From an uncultured bacterium (GTDB taxonomy: Bacteria > Bacteroidota > Bacteroidia > Bacteroidales > Bacteroidaceae): 44,161 nt of DNA. Under the pieces are notes generated by a model that was given only the letters and a program-made list of their open reading frames with translations, ran no database searches and had not been told where the DNA came from. Positions 10,038-16,731 of this stretch are shown one piece after another. The position numbers were made by a program, and so were the translations under genes. The DNA is taken from contig CAMHUC010000027.1 in assembly GCA_946188155.1 (NCBI GenBank), positions 1 to 44,161 of the forward strand, in the 5' to 3' direction. Each line of letters starts with the position of its first letter. Within the stretch, counting starts at the first letter, position 1.

Positions 10038-11603
10038 ATGAAGAAAAGTACAATTTGGCTTATAGCAACAATCATGGGCTTCGCCTTCCTCGGCCTGCTC
10101 TCCCTTCAGATTTCCTATATGGAACAGATGGCAAAGATGAAGAAGGAGCAGTTCGACGAGTCGGTCTACCGCAGTCTCTACCAGGCCTCGCGCAACCTGG
10201 AGATGAATGAGACGCGCCGCTATCTGGAGAAGGATGTCAAGGAGACGGAGCGCAAGGCCTACAGTCAGGACTCCCTAATGGTCGACGACCTCGACGGCTC
10301 TATCAAGCATTCCCATCAGTTTGCCGTGGCTGCCGACGACGGTACCGTCTATTCCAGCTTCGAACTGAAGACCTTTGCCATCAAGCCAGCCAACGTGCCC
10401 AAGGCCATGATTCTGCGAACGGATAAGAACAGCATACTGGAAGCGTCGAAATCCTTGCAGGAAATCGTGCGTAACAGATATGTATATCAGAAAGGACTCC
10501 TCGACGAGGTTGTATACAACATCCTCTATACTGCTTCAGACAAGCCGTTGAGGGAACGCGTCAACTTCCGCCTGCTCGACCGTGACATCCAAGTGGAGCT
10601 GCTCAACAACGGAATCAACATTCCGTATCACTTCACCGTAGAGACTGCCGACGGCCGCGAGGTATACCGCTGTCCCGACTATTCCGACGAGGGTAGGGAG
10701 TACACCTATGAACAGGAACTCTTCCGCAACGACCCCTCGCCGAAGATGGGCAAGGTGAAGATTCACTTCCCAAGCATGAGCTCGTATATCTTCTCGAGCG
10801 TCCGCTTCATGATACCCTCGATCATCTTCACCATCGTGCTGCTCATCACATTCGTGTTCACCATCGTCGTCATCTTCCGTCAGAAGCGCTATTCGGAAAT
10901 CAAGAACGACTTTATCAACAACATGACCCACGAGCTGAAGACACCTATCTCGAGCATCTCGCTCGCAGCCCAGATGCTCAACGACGACAGCGTGGAGAAG
11001 TCGCCGACGATGATGAAGCATCTTGGAGGCGTCATCAATGATGAGTCGAAGCGCCTCAGATTCCTCGTGGAGAAGGTGCTGCAGATGTCAATGTTCGACC
11101 GCAAGACGGCCTCGTTCAAAAAGAAGGAACTCGACCTGAACGAACTCCTGGAGAATATAGCCTCCACCTTCTCGCTCCGCGTGGAGCATACCGGTGGCAA
11201 GATATACACAGAGATAGAGGCCGTCGACTCGGCCATCTACGTCGATGAGGTGCATTTCCAGAATGCCATCACCAACCTGATGGACAACGCCGTGAAGTAT
11301 CGCAAGCCTGACGAACCCCTCAATCTGTATATCAGGACGTGGAACGAGAAGGACCGCCTCTGCTTCAGCATCCGTGATACGGGCCTGGGCATCAAGAAGG
11401 AGAACGTCAAGAAAATCTTCGACAAGTTCTACCGTGTACATACAGGCAACGTCCACGACGTGAAAGGCTTCGGGCTCGGCCTGGCATACGTCAAGAAGAT
11501 TATCAACCTGCACGAGGGCGACATCAAGTGCGAGAGCGAGCTGGGCAAGGGTACCACGTTCACCATCTCGCTGCCCATATTGGAGGTTAGTGGTGAGAGG
11601 TGA
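10038..11603 (+). CDS. rprX: Sensor histidine kinase RprX
   Basis: A 521-aa inner-membrane kinase. It has a first membrane helix at about residues 4-27, a periplasmic sensor region of about 220 residues, and a second helix at about 254-278 (MIPSIIFTIVLLITFVFTIVVIF). The dimerisation domain has the phospho-acceptor His at residue 298 in MTHELKTPIS. The ATPase domain has N-box NLMDNAVKY, and G-boxes DTGLGIKKENVKKIF and GFGLGLAYVKKI. Its adjacent regulator is RprY, matching the RprX/RprY pair of Bacteroides. The final codons (EVSGER and stop) are written by a GTGAGAG phrase repeat, so the C-terminus may have been set by that repeat. Confidence 0.92.
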   Translation: MKKSTIWLIATIMGFAFLGLLSLQISYMEQMAKMKKEQFDESVYRSLYQASRNLEMNETRRYLEKDVKETERKAYSQDSLMVDDLDGSIKHSHQFAVAADDGTVYSSFELKTFAIKPANVPKAMILRTDKNSILEASKSLQEIVRNRYVYQKGLLDEVVYNILYTASDKPLRERVNFRLLDRDIQVELLNNGINIPYHFTVETADGREVYRCPDYSDEGREYTYEQELFRNDPSPKMGKVKIHFPSMSSYIFSSVRFMIPSIIFTIVLLITFVFTIVVIFRQKRYSEIKNDFINNMTHELKTPISSISLAAQMLNDDSVEKSPTMMKHLGGVINDESKRLRFLVEKVLQMSMFDRKTASFKKKELDLNELLENIASTFSLRVEHTGGKIYTEIEAVDSAIYVDEVHFQNAITNLMDNAVKYRKPDEPLNLYIRTWNEKDRLCFSIRDTGLGIKKENVKKIFDKFYRVHTGNVHDVKGFGLGLAYVKKIINLHEGDIKCESELGKGTTFTISLPILEVSGER

Positions 11604-11607
11604 GAGG
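11583..11607. repeat. GTGAGAG phrase repeat at the 3' end of rprX
   Basis: GGTTAGTGGTGAGAGGTGAGAG-type repeat. The rprX stop codon TGA (11601-11603) lies inside it. It is the reverse complement of the TCTCACC repeats in queA and batDE. Confidence 0.75.
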
Positions 11608-11672
11608 AATGACAAGAGGTTATAAAGAATTCACGAATTATAAAATATAGTATTCATTAAACAAAAACAATT

Positions 11673-12371
11673 ATGGACGACAAACTGAAAATTTTGCTTT
11701 GCGAGGACGACGAGAACCTCGGAATGCTGCTTCGAGAGTATCTGCAGGCCAAGGGCTATGCAACCGAACTGTGTGCCGACGGCGAGATTGGCTACAAGGC
11801 CTTCACGAAAGCCAAGTTCGACATCTGTGTGCTCGACGTGATGATGCCCAAGAAGGACGGCTTCACATTGGCCAAGGAAATCCGCAATTCCAATCAGGAC
11901 GTGCCCATTATCTTCCTGACAGCCAAGACGCTCAAGGAGGATATCCTCGAAGGCTTCAAAATCGGTGCCGACGACTATATCACCAAGCCCTTCTCGATGG
12001 AGGAGCTCGTATTCCGTATTGAGGCTATCATCCGCCGTACCAAGGGAAAGAAGAATAAGGAGTCTACCGTCTATCATATCGGACAGTTCACTTTCGATAC
12101 CCAGAAGCAGCTGCTGTGCTTCGGCGACGAACAGCGCAAGCTGACCACCAAGGAGAACGAACTGCTGGCTCTGCTCTGCTCTCACGCCAATGAGATTTTG
12201 CAGCGCGACTTTGCCCTGAAGACCATCTGGATCGACGACAACTACTTCAATGCCCGCTCGATGGATGTATACATCACCAAGCTTCGTAAGCATCTGAAGG
12301 ACGACCCGCAGATTGAGATTATCAACATCCACGGCAAGGGCTACAAACTTATCACCCCCGATGAAGAGTAG
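11673..12371 (+). CDS. rprY: Response regulator RprY (OmpR family)
   Basis: A 232-aa regulator with a receiver domain (about 1-120) and a winged-helix DNA-binding domain (about 130-230). The acidic pocket is CEDDEN, the phospho-acceptor is Asp55 in CVLDVMMPKKDG, and the conserved Thr and Lys are in FLTAKT and ITKPFSMEELVFRI. The effector domain shows LTTKENELLALLCSHANEIL, ARSMDVYITKLRKHL and NIHGKGYKL. It receives phosphate from RprX, encoded 69 nt upstream. In Bacteroides this regulator is linked to oxidative and membrane stress, so a similar role here is an inference. A long GTTTACAG array starts just after its stop. Confidence 0.95.
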   Translation: MDDKLKILLCEDDENLGMLLREYLQAKGYATELCADGEIGYKAFTKAKFDICVLDVMMPKKDGFTLAKEIRNSNQDVPIIFLTAKTLKEDILEGFKIGADDYITKPFSMEELVFRIEAIIRRTKGKKNKESTVYHIGQFTFDTQKQLLCFGDEQRKLTTKENELLALLCSHANEILQRDFALKTIWIDDNYFNARSMDVYITKLRKHLKDDPQIEIINIHGKGYKLITPDEE

Positions 12372-12383
12372 GAGAGAGGGGGA

Positions 12384-12449
12384 CGGTTTACAGTTTATAG
12401 TTTACGGTTTACAGTTTATAGTTTACAGTTTACAGTTTACAGTTTACAG
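12384..12449. repeat. GTTTACAG/GTTTATAG phrase array before the 59-aa gene
   Basis: About eight imperfect units (GTTTACAG, TTTATAG, GTTTACGG) run from just after rprY directly to the ATG at 12450. There is no other sequence to act as a ribosome-binding region. Reverse-complement copies lie at 12650-12680 on the other side of the small gene. Confidence 0.92.
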
Positions 12450-12629
12450 ATGATGACAATAAAGCCTTATATGGGGGTGGCGCTGGTGCTGGCCGGCGCA
12501 CTCCTTTTAGTAGTCAGTTATGTGGCTGGCTGGACGTCGAGCAACCTGGTGCTGCTCGGTGGACTGATTGTGGTCATTTTGGGAGTCATACTGCACGTAA
12601 GACTCGCAAAAGCAGGCGAAAAGTATTAA
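12450..12629 (+). CDS. 59-aa two-helix membrane protein
   Basis: A short gene from ATG 12450 (a second ATG follows at 12453) to TAA 12627-12629. The peptide starts MMTIKPYMGVALVLAGALLL, continues VVSYVAGWTSSNLVLLGGLI and ends with VVILGVILHVRLAKAGEKY. It has two hydrophobic helices (about 8-26 and 33-50) joined by GWTSSN, and a basic C-terminal tail, so both ends are probably cytoplasmic. I know no assigned function for it. It lies between rprXY and rpsF, flanked on both sides by phrase repeats in opposite orientation. Its open reading frame, amphipathic tail and lack of rare codons argue it is real. Confidence 0.7.
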   Translation: MMTIKPYMGVALVLAGALLLVVSYVAGWTSSNLVLLGGLIVVILGVILHVRLAKAGEKY

Positions 12630-12649
12630 ATAATATTAAAAGTAATCAT

Positions 12650-12680
12650 CTATAAACTATAAACTATAAACTATAAACTA
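12650..12680. repeat. CTATAAA phrase array (inverted) upstream of the rpsF promoter
   Basis: Four tandem CTATAAA units, the reverse complement of the TTTATAG family. The array ends about 9 bp before the -7 box of rpsF and covers the position where the -33 element should be. Confidence 0.9.
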
Positions 12681-12689
12681 AAAAAGTAG

Positions 12690-12697
12690 TACCTTTG
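12690..12697 (+). promoter_or_regulatory. -7 box of the rpsF-rpsR-rplI operon
   Basis: TACCTTTG at 12690-12697. The leader is about 40 nt. There is no TTTG in the -33 window, which is filled by CTATAAA repeats. Confidence 0.65.
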
Positions 12698-12741
12698 CAC
12701 CCGCTTTTCGAAGCACATTATTTATTTTATTAATTAAAAGT

Positions 12742-13089
12742 ATGAATCAATACGAAACCGTTTTCATTTTAACTCCCGTTTTGTCTGATGAGCAGGCAAA
12801 GGAAACGGCCGACAAGTTCAAGAGCGTCCTCACCGATAAGGGTGCAGAGATCGTGAGCGAAGAAGCCTGGGGATTGAAGAAACTGGCGTATGCCATTCAG
12901 AAGAAGTCATCAGGTTTCTATTTCCTGGTAGAGTTCAAGGCAGAGCCAGAAGTGATTAAGACATTGGAGACAGCCTTCCGTCGTGACGAGAAGGTCATCC
13001 GTTTCCAGACAGTTAAACTCGACAAGTATGCTGCTGAGTACGCCGAGAAGCGTCGCAACAAGCTTGGCGCAAAGACAGAGGAGGCTTAA
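12742..13089 (+). CDS. rpsF: 30S ribosomal protein bS6
   Basis: 115 aa, typical bS6: [18 protein letters not shown] start, [26 protein letters not shown] in the middle, and [18 protein letters not shown] near the end. It binds 16S rRNA in the 30S platform together with bS18, which is encoded 3 nt downstream. The C-terminal tail is Lys/Glu-rich. In Bacteroidetes ribosomes bS6, bS18 and bS21 have been reported to hold the 16S rRNA 3' tail, which explains weak Shine-Dalgarno use; that is family knowledge, not visible here. It is the first gene of the rpsF-rpsR-rplI operon, starting about 40 nt after the -7 box. Confidence 0.97.
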   Translation: MNQYETVFILTPVLSDEQAKETADKFKSVLTDKGAEIVSEEAWGLKKLAYAIQKKSSGFYFLVEFKAEPEVIKTLETAFRRDEKVIRFQTVKLDKYAAEYAEKRRNKLGAKTEEA

Positions 13090-13092
13090 ATT

Positions 13093-13359
13093 ATGGCACA
13101 GGAAACCGAAATTCGCTATCTCACTGCTCCTTCTATCGATACGAAGAAGAAGAAGTACTGCCGCTTCAAGAAGAGTGGCATCAAGTATATTGACTACAAG
13201 GATCCCGAGTTCCTCAAGAAGTTCCTCAACGAGCAGGGTAAGATTCTGCCCCGCCGCATCACAGGAACATCCCTGAAGTATCAGCGTCGCGTGGCCCAGG
13301 CCGTGAAGCGTGCCCGCCAGGTTGCACTGCTGCCTTACGTAACCGATTTGATGAAATAA
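13093..13359 (+). CDS. rpsR: 30S ribosomal protein bS18
   Basis: 88 aa, with the bS18 core [20 protein letters not shown] and [20 protein letters not shown], then [18 protein letters not shown]. It pairs with bS6 in the small-subunit platform. The start lies 3 nt after the rpsF stop, so translation is probably coupled. No unusual residues were seen; the N-terminal stretch [16 protein letters not shown] is longer than in E. coli, as is common in Bacteroidetes. Confidence 0.97.
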   Translation: MAQETEIRYLTAPSIDTKKKKYCRFKKSGIKYIDYKDPEFLKKFLNEQGKILPRRITGTSLKYQRRVAQAVKRARQVALLPYVTDLMK

Positions 13360-13381
13360 TTAAAGAGGAGGACGCAAGATT

Positions 13382-13975
13382 ATGGAAATTATACTGAAAG
13401 AAGATATTATCGGTCTGGGATTCAAGAACGATATCGTGAATGTTAAGTCTGGCTATGGCCGCAACTACCTCATTCCTCAGGGTAAGGGTGTGATTGCATC
13501 GCCGTCGGCCAAGAAGATTCTTGCTGAGAACCTGAAGCAGCAGGCTCACAAGCTGGCAGCCCAGAAGGCTGCTGCCGAGGAGAAGGCTGCCGTGCTCCAG
13601 GGCGTTGCTCTCGAGATTGCTGCCAAGGTGAGTGCCACGGGCCAGCTCTACGGTTCTGTGGGTGCTGCGCAGGTGGCAGAAGCTCTTGCCCAGCTTGGCA
13701 AGGAGGTGGACCGTAAGATTATCACCATGAAGGATGCCAAGACGCTTGGCGACTACGTGGCTCTGGTTCACTACCACAAGGAGGTGACTGTCGAGATTCC
13801 CGTCAAGGTCGTTGCCGAGAATGCTGCCGAGCTGAAGGCTGCTGCCGATGCAGAGGCTGCCATCCGTGCTGCTGCCGATGCCCGTGCTGCCGAGGCTGCC
13901 AGTGCTGCCGAAGAGGCTCCTGCTGAGGAAGGAGAGGCTCCTGCTGCCGAGGAGGAGGCTCCTGCCGAGGCTTAA
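13382..13975 (+). CDS. rplI: 50S ribosomal protein bL9 with a long Ala/Glu tail
   Basis: 197 aa. The N-terminal RNA-binding domain MEIILKEDIIGLGFKNDIVN, then VKSGYGRNYLIPQGKGVIA and the long helix, is standard bL9. The C-terminal domain ends at about residue 147 (VTVEIPVKVVAEN). After this a 45-residue tail made only of Ala, Glu, Pro, Asp, Arg, Ile, Gly and Ser follows, rich in EEAPAEE. The normal length is about 148 aa, so the tail is extra and probably disordered. It would reach from the L1-side of the 50S subunit. It is the last gene of the operon, 22 nt after rpsR, followed by a clear terminator. Confidence 0.96.
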   Translation: MEIILKEDIIGLGFKNDIVNVKSGYGRNYLIPQGKGVIASPSAKKILAENLKQQAHKLAAQKAAAEEKAAVLQGVALEIAAKVSATGQLYGSVGAAQVAEALAQLGKEVDRKIITMKDAKTLGDYVALVHYHKEVTVEIPVKVVAENAAELKAAADAEAAIRAAADARAAEAASAAEEAPAEEGEAPAAEEEAPAEA

Positions 13976-14052
13976 TCCATTAGGAAATTTTTAAATCAAA
14001 ACAATTAATAATTAATCACTGCTGTAAGGCATCATTATTTATTATAACAGTG

Positions 14053-14085
14053 TCCCGGAGATCGAAAGACCTCCGGGATTTCTTT
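14053..14085 (+). terminator. Terminator of rpsF-rpsR-rplI
   Basis: CCCGGAG (14054-14060) pairs with CTCCGGG (14071-14077) around a 10-nt loop, with an extra outer T-A pair, followed by ATTTCTTTT. Confidence 0.85.
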
Positions 14086-14086
14086 T

Positions 14087-14230
14087 GAAGTTAAAGGAGT
14101 TAAAGAAGTTATTGAAGTTAAAGGAGTTAAAGAAGTTAAGCCTATAGTTCAAGCAGTAGCAGAAGCACAAATTTTCAACTGCAACTACTATTGGCTTAAC
14201 TTCTTTAACTTCTATAACTTCTTAACTTCC
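14087..14230. repeat. AGTTAAAGA phrase repeat with inverted copy, between convergent rplI and thiL
   Basis: The left arm (14087-14140) has five units of GAAGTTAAAG/GAGTTAAA. The right arm (14193-14230) is its reverse complement. An exact 18-bp inverted repeat is present at 14125-14142 and 14193-14210. The 50-bp spacer holds nothing I recognise. The arms could fold into a long hairpin in either transcript. Confidence 0.88.
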
Positions 14231-14258
14231 GAGACTTCAAAAACCGTAAACTCCCCCT

Positions 14259-15359
14259 TCACTTCAGCCCATTCCATCCCTGTGCTTTCAGTTCGAACTC
14301 CTGGCCGTCGCGGGTTACGAGCATCTGGCCGAGCTGTGGCTCAGTGATGTGGCCGATGAGATGCACGTCCTCTATCTGCTCTATCTTCTCATGGTCGCCG
14401 ATGGGCACGGTGAAGAGCAGCTCGTAGTCCTCGCCGCCGTTGAGGGCGCAGGTGGTGACGTTCATGTTCAGCTCCTCAGCCATCACCGCCGTCTGATAGT
14501 CGATGGGGATGCGGTTCTCGAAGATGCGGCAGCCCGTGCCCGACTGCTTGCAGATATGCATCAGTTCGGACGACAGACCGTCGCTGATGTCCATCATGGC
14601 CGTCGGCCTGATGCCTGCCTGGCGCAGTCGCTCGATGATGTCGCCACGGGCCTCTGCCTGCAGCTGGCGCTGTAGCAGATATTCCTTGCCGCTGAAGTCG
14701 GGCTGGGAGAGACTTGAGATTTGAGACTTGAGATTTTCGATTTTCTGGGCGTCGCCAGCCTTCTGTGCCTCGGCCATCTTCTTCTGCAGCTCGTCCACCT
14801 GTGCATAGTACACGCTCTTCTCGCGCTCCAGCAGCTGTAGTCCCATGTAGGCAGCTCCCAGGTCGCCGCTGACGCACACCAGGTCGGTGGGCCGTGCGCC
14901 GCTGCGGTACACGATGTCCTCCTTGTTGGCCTCGCCGATGCAGGTGATGCTGATGGCCAGGCCCGTATAGCTGGCTGTCGTGTCGCCGCCCACGATGTCC
15001 ACTCCCCATTTCTGGCAGGCTATCTGCAGCCCGGCGTACAGTTCCTCGATGTCCTCCACGGTGAAGCGCTTGCTGATGGCCAGCGAGACGGTCAGCTGCC
15101 GTGGAGTGCCGTTCATGGCGAACACGTCGCTGATGTTGACCATGGCCGACTTATATCCCAGGTGGCGCAGGTCGGTGTAGGTCAGGTCGAAGTGTACGCC
15201 CTCCATCAGCAGGTCGGTGGTGATGAGAATCTCGCTCTCTGGATAGGAGAGCACGGCGCAGTCGTCACCGATGCCCTTCAGTGTCGAGGCGTTCTTTGTC
15301 TGTATGTCCTTTGTGAGGCGGTCAATGAGTCCGAACTCACCCAGTTTTGCTATTTCCAT
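14259..15359 (-). CDS. thiL: Thiamine-monophosphate kinase ThiL
   Basis: A 366-aa kinase making thiamine diphosphate from thiamine phosphate and ATP. Family motifs: GEFGLIDRL at the start, GIGDDCAVL and ITTDLLMEGVHFDL (metal-binding Asp residues), SAMVNISDVFAMNGTP, and WGVDIVGGDTT; near the end ISDGLSSELMHICKQSG and GGEDYELLFTVP. At about residues 183-220 there is an added charged helix (YYAQVDELQKKMAEAQKAG and following), ending in an SQIS phrase repeat; it is absent from the core fold and would form a coiled coil. It is 17 nt downstream of lpxK on the same strand, so it is in that transcript. The total length exceeds the usual 320-345 aa by about the size of the insert. Confidence 0.95.
   Translation of the reverse strand: MEIAKLGEFGLIDRLTKDIQTKNASTLKGIGDDCAVLSYPESEILITTDLLMEGVHFDLTYTDLRHLGYKSAMVNISDVFAMNGTPRQLTVSLAISKRFTVEDIEELYAGLQIACQKWGVDIVGGDTTASYTGLAISITCIGEANKEDIVYRSGARPTDLVCVSGDLGAAYMGLQLLEREKSVYYAQVDELQKKMAEAQKAGDAQKIENLKSQISSLSQPDFSGKEYLLQRQLQAEARGDIIERLRQAGIRPTAMMDISDGLSSELMHICKQSGTGCRIFENRIPIDYQTAVMAEELNMNVTTCALNGGEDYELLFTVPIGDHEKIEQIEDVHLIGHITEPQLGQMLVTRDGQEFELKAQGWNGLK
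14709..14740. repeat. AATCTCAAGTCTC phrase repeat inside thiL
   Basis: On the minus strand, AATCTCAAGTCTC repeats in frame as NLKSQISSLSQ within the coiled-coil insert of ThiL. The same phrase interrupts the beta-galactosidase gene at 8276-8310. Confidence 0.75.
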
Positions 15360-15376
15360 GTTCTGATGTCTTTTTT

Positions 15377-16546
15377 TTATTTGAAACTAATGGTCGTAGG
15401 CTTCCCTGTCTTTTCTTTGTCAGCGCCAGCCTTGCTTCTGTCTTTCTTTTTTGCGAGTATGCTGTTCTTCGAGTTTGCCAGCACATACCTCTTGATGTAC
15501 TCGTCGAACTGCCTGTCTCCATCGAGCATGAAGCTGATTCTGATGGGCAGCAGGTACAGGCGGCGCCTCGCCTCGTCGCTCAGTCCTTCAGCCCCAGTGA
15601 GCCTTGCGGCGTCTTTTTCCGTGGTGACGATCAGTCGTGGCTCGGGCAGGGCGGCGAAGGCTTCGTTGATGCGCCGGATATCCCTCTTGCTGAAGTTGTG
15701 GTGGTCGCCGAAAGCCATCGGCGTCAGCGATGCGGGACTGAATGCCCCTTCGATGTCGAGTCTCATCTTCTCGGGCGAAGCAATTCCGCTGAGCAGCAGC
15801 ACGTTTTGCCCGTCTATACTGACTGTCGGCTGTGCGTCGTTAGGGTAGAAGGGCCTGAGCGGTTCGTAGTCGATGGTGGTGAAGTAGAGCTGCTGATAGG
15901 CAAACAGGTCCATTTGCTTGGTGAGCACGCGGAAGTCCATCGGGCTGAGCGTCTTGGGGCATTTGGTGACGATCACCACGTCGGCCCTGTCCTTGGCCTT
16001 CAAGGGCTCGCGCAGCCTCCCGGCGGGCAGCAGCTCGTCGTTGATGATGAGCCGGTGATAGTCCACGAGCAGGATGTTCACTCCTGGCTTCACATAGCGG
16101 TGCTGGAAGGCATCGTCGAGCAGTACGACGTCGGTGTCGCTGGTCTCTGGGCTGCTCATCAGCGTGTCGATGCCGTGTGTGCGCTTCTTGTCCACGGCCA
16201 CCGTCACGTCCTTGAATTTCTGCTTCATCTGGAAGGCCTCGTCGCCCAGCTCCCTCATCGTCGTCTCGCTGGTGGCCAGCACGAATCCCCGGCTCTTGCG
16301 CTTATACCCTCGGCTGAGCACTGCCACCTTCATCCGCTGCTTCAGCAGCCTGACGAGGTACTCCACGTGGGGGGTCTTGCCGGTGCCTCCCACGGTGATG
16401 TTGCCCACCGCGATGACGGGCACGCCGTATGCCCTCGACTTCAGCACCCCCGTCTCGAAGAGCAGGTTCCTCAGGCCTACGCCCAGTCCGTAGAGCCAGC
16501 TCAGCGGGCGCAGCGCCTTATTGATCCTGATGAAGCTTTCCTCCAT
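15377..16546 (-). CDS. lpxK: Tetraacyldisaccharide 4'-kinase LpxK
   Basis: A 389-aa enzyme that phosphorylates the lipid A precursor at the 4' position on the inner membrane. The P-loop is in VPVIAVGNITVGGTGKTPHV (residues about 40-60), preceded by a hydrophobic amphipathic stretch starting at about residue 12 that anchors it to the membrane. Downstream motifs: LLDDAFQHRYVKPGVNILLV (metal-binding DDAFQH) and ITTEKDAARL-like VTTEKDAARL. The C-terminus is Lys-rich and longer than in E. coli. It is followed after 17 nt by thiL and preceded by sppA with a 178-bp gap holding an inverted repeat. Full length. Confidence 0.95.
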   Translation of the reverse strand: MEESFIRINKALRPLSWLYGLGVGLRNLLFETGVLKSRAYGVPVIAVGNITVGGTGKTPHVEYLVRLLKQRMKVAVLSRGYKRKSRGFVLATSETTMRELGDEAFQMKQKFKDVTVAVDKKRTHGIDTLMSSPETSDTDVVLLDDAFQHRYVKPGVNILLVDYHRLIINDELLPAGRLREPLKAKDRADVVIVTKCPKTLSPMDFRVLTKQMDLFAYQQLYFTTIDYEPLRPFYPNDAQPTVSIDGQNVLLLSGIASPEKMRLDIEGAFSPASLTPMAFGDHHNFSKRDIRRINEAFAALPEPRLIVTTEKDAARLTGAEGLSDEARRRLYLLPIRISFMLDGDRQFDEYIKRYVLANSKNSILAKKKDRSKAGADKEKTGKPTTISFK

Positions 16547-16555
16547 GGCCGATAT

Positions 16556-16731
16556 TAATTAGTAATTAGTAATTGTTAATTATGATTAGACCTTGCGCTT
16601 GAACATTCTCTTCCTTCTGCATTGAGTTTACATGGTGTTATTCTCTCCATACTCTCCGATGGTTTCCCGCAGCAAAATCTAATCATAATTACTCATTACT
16701 CATTACAAATTACTCATTATTCATTCATTTC
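16556..16731. repeat. TAATTAG/TTACTCA inverted phrase repeat around an 87-bp spacer (sppA-lpxK gap)
   Basis: The left arm (16556-16590) carries TTAGTAATTAGTAATT. The right arm (16678-16731) carries TTACTCATTACTCATTAC. A perfect 14-bp inverted repeat lies at 16577-16590 and 16678-16691. The spacer 16591-16677 has no ORF and no recognised motif. Confidence 0.85.

Noticed and set aside
15347..16558. 403-aa open frame on the plus strand opposite lpxK
   Set aside because: LpxK on the minus strand has P-loop and metal motifs; the plus frame is its complement shadow.
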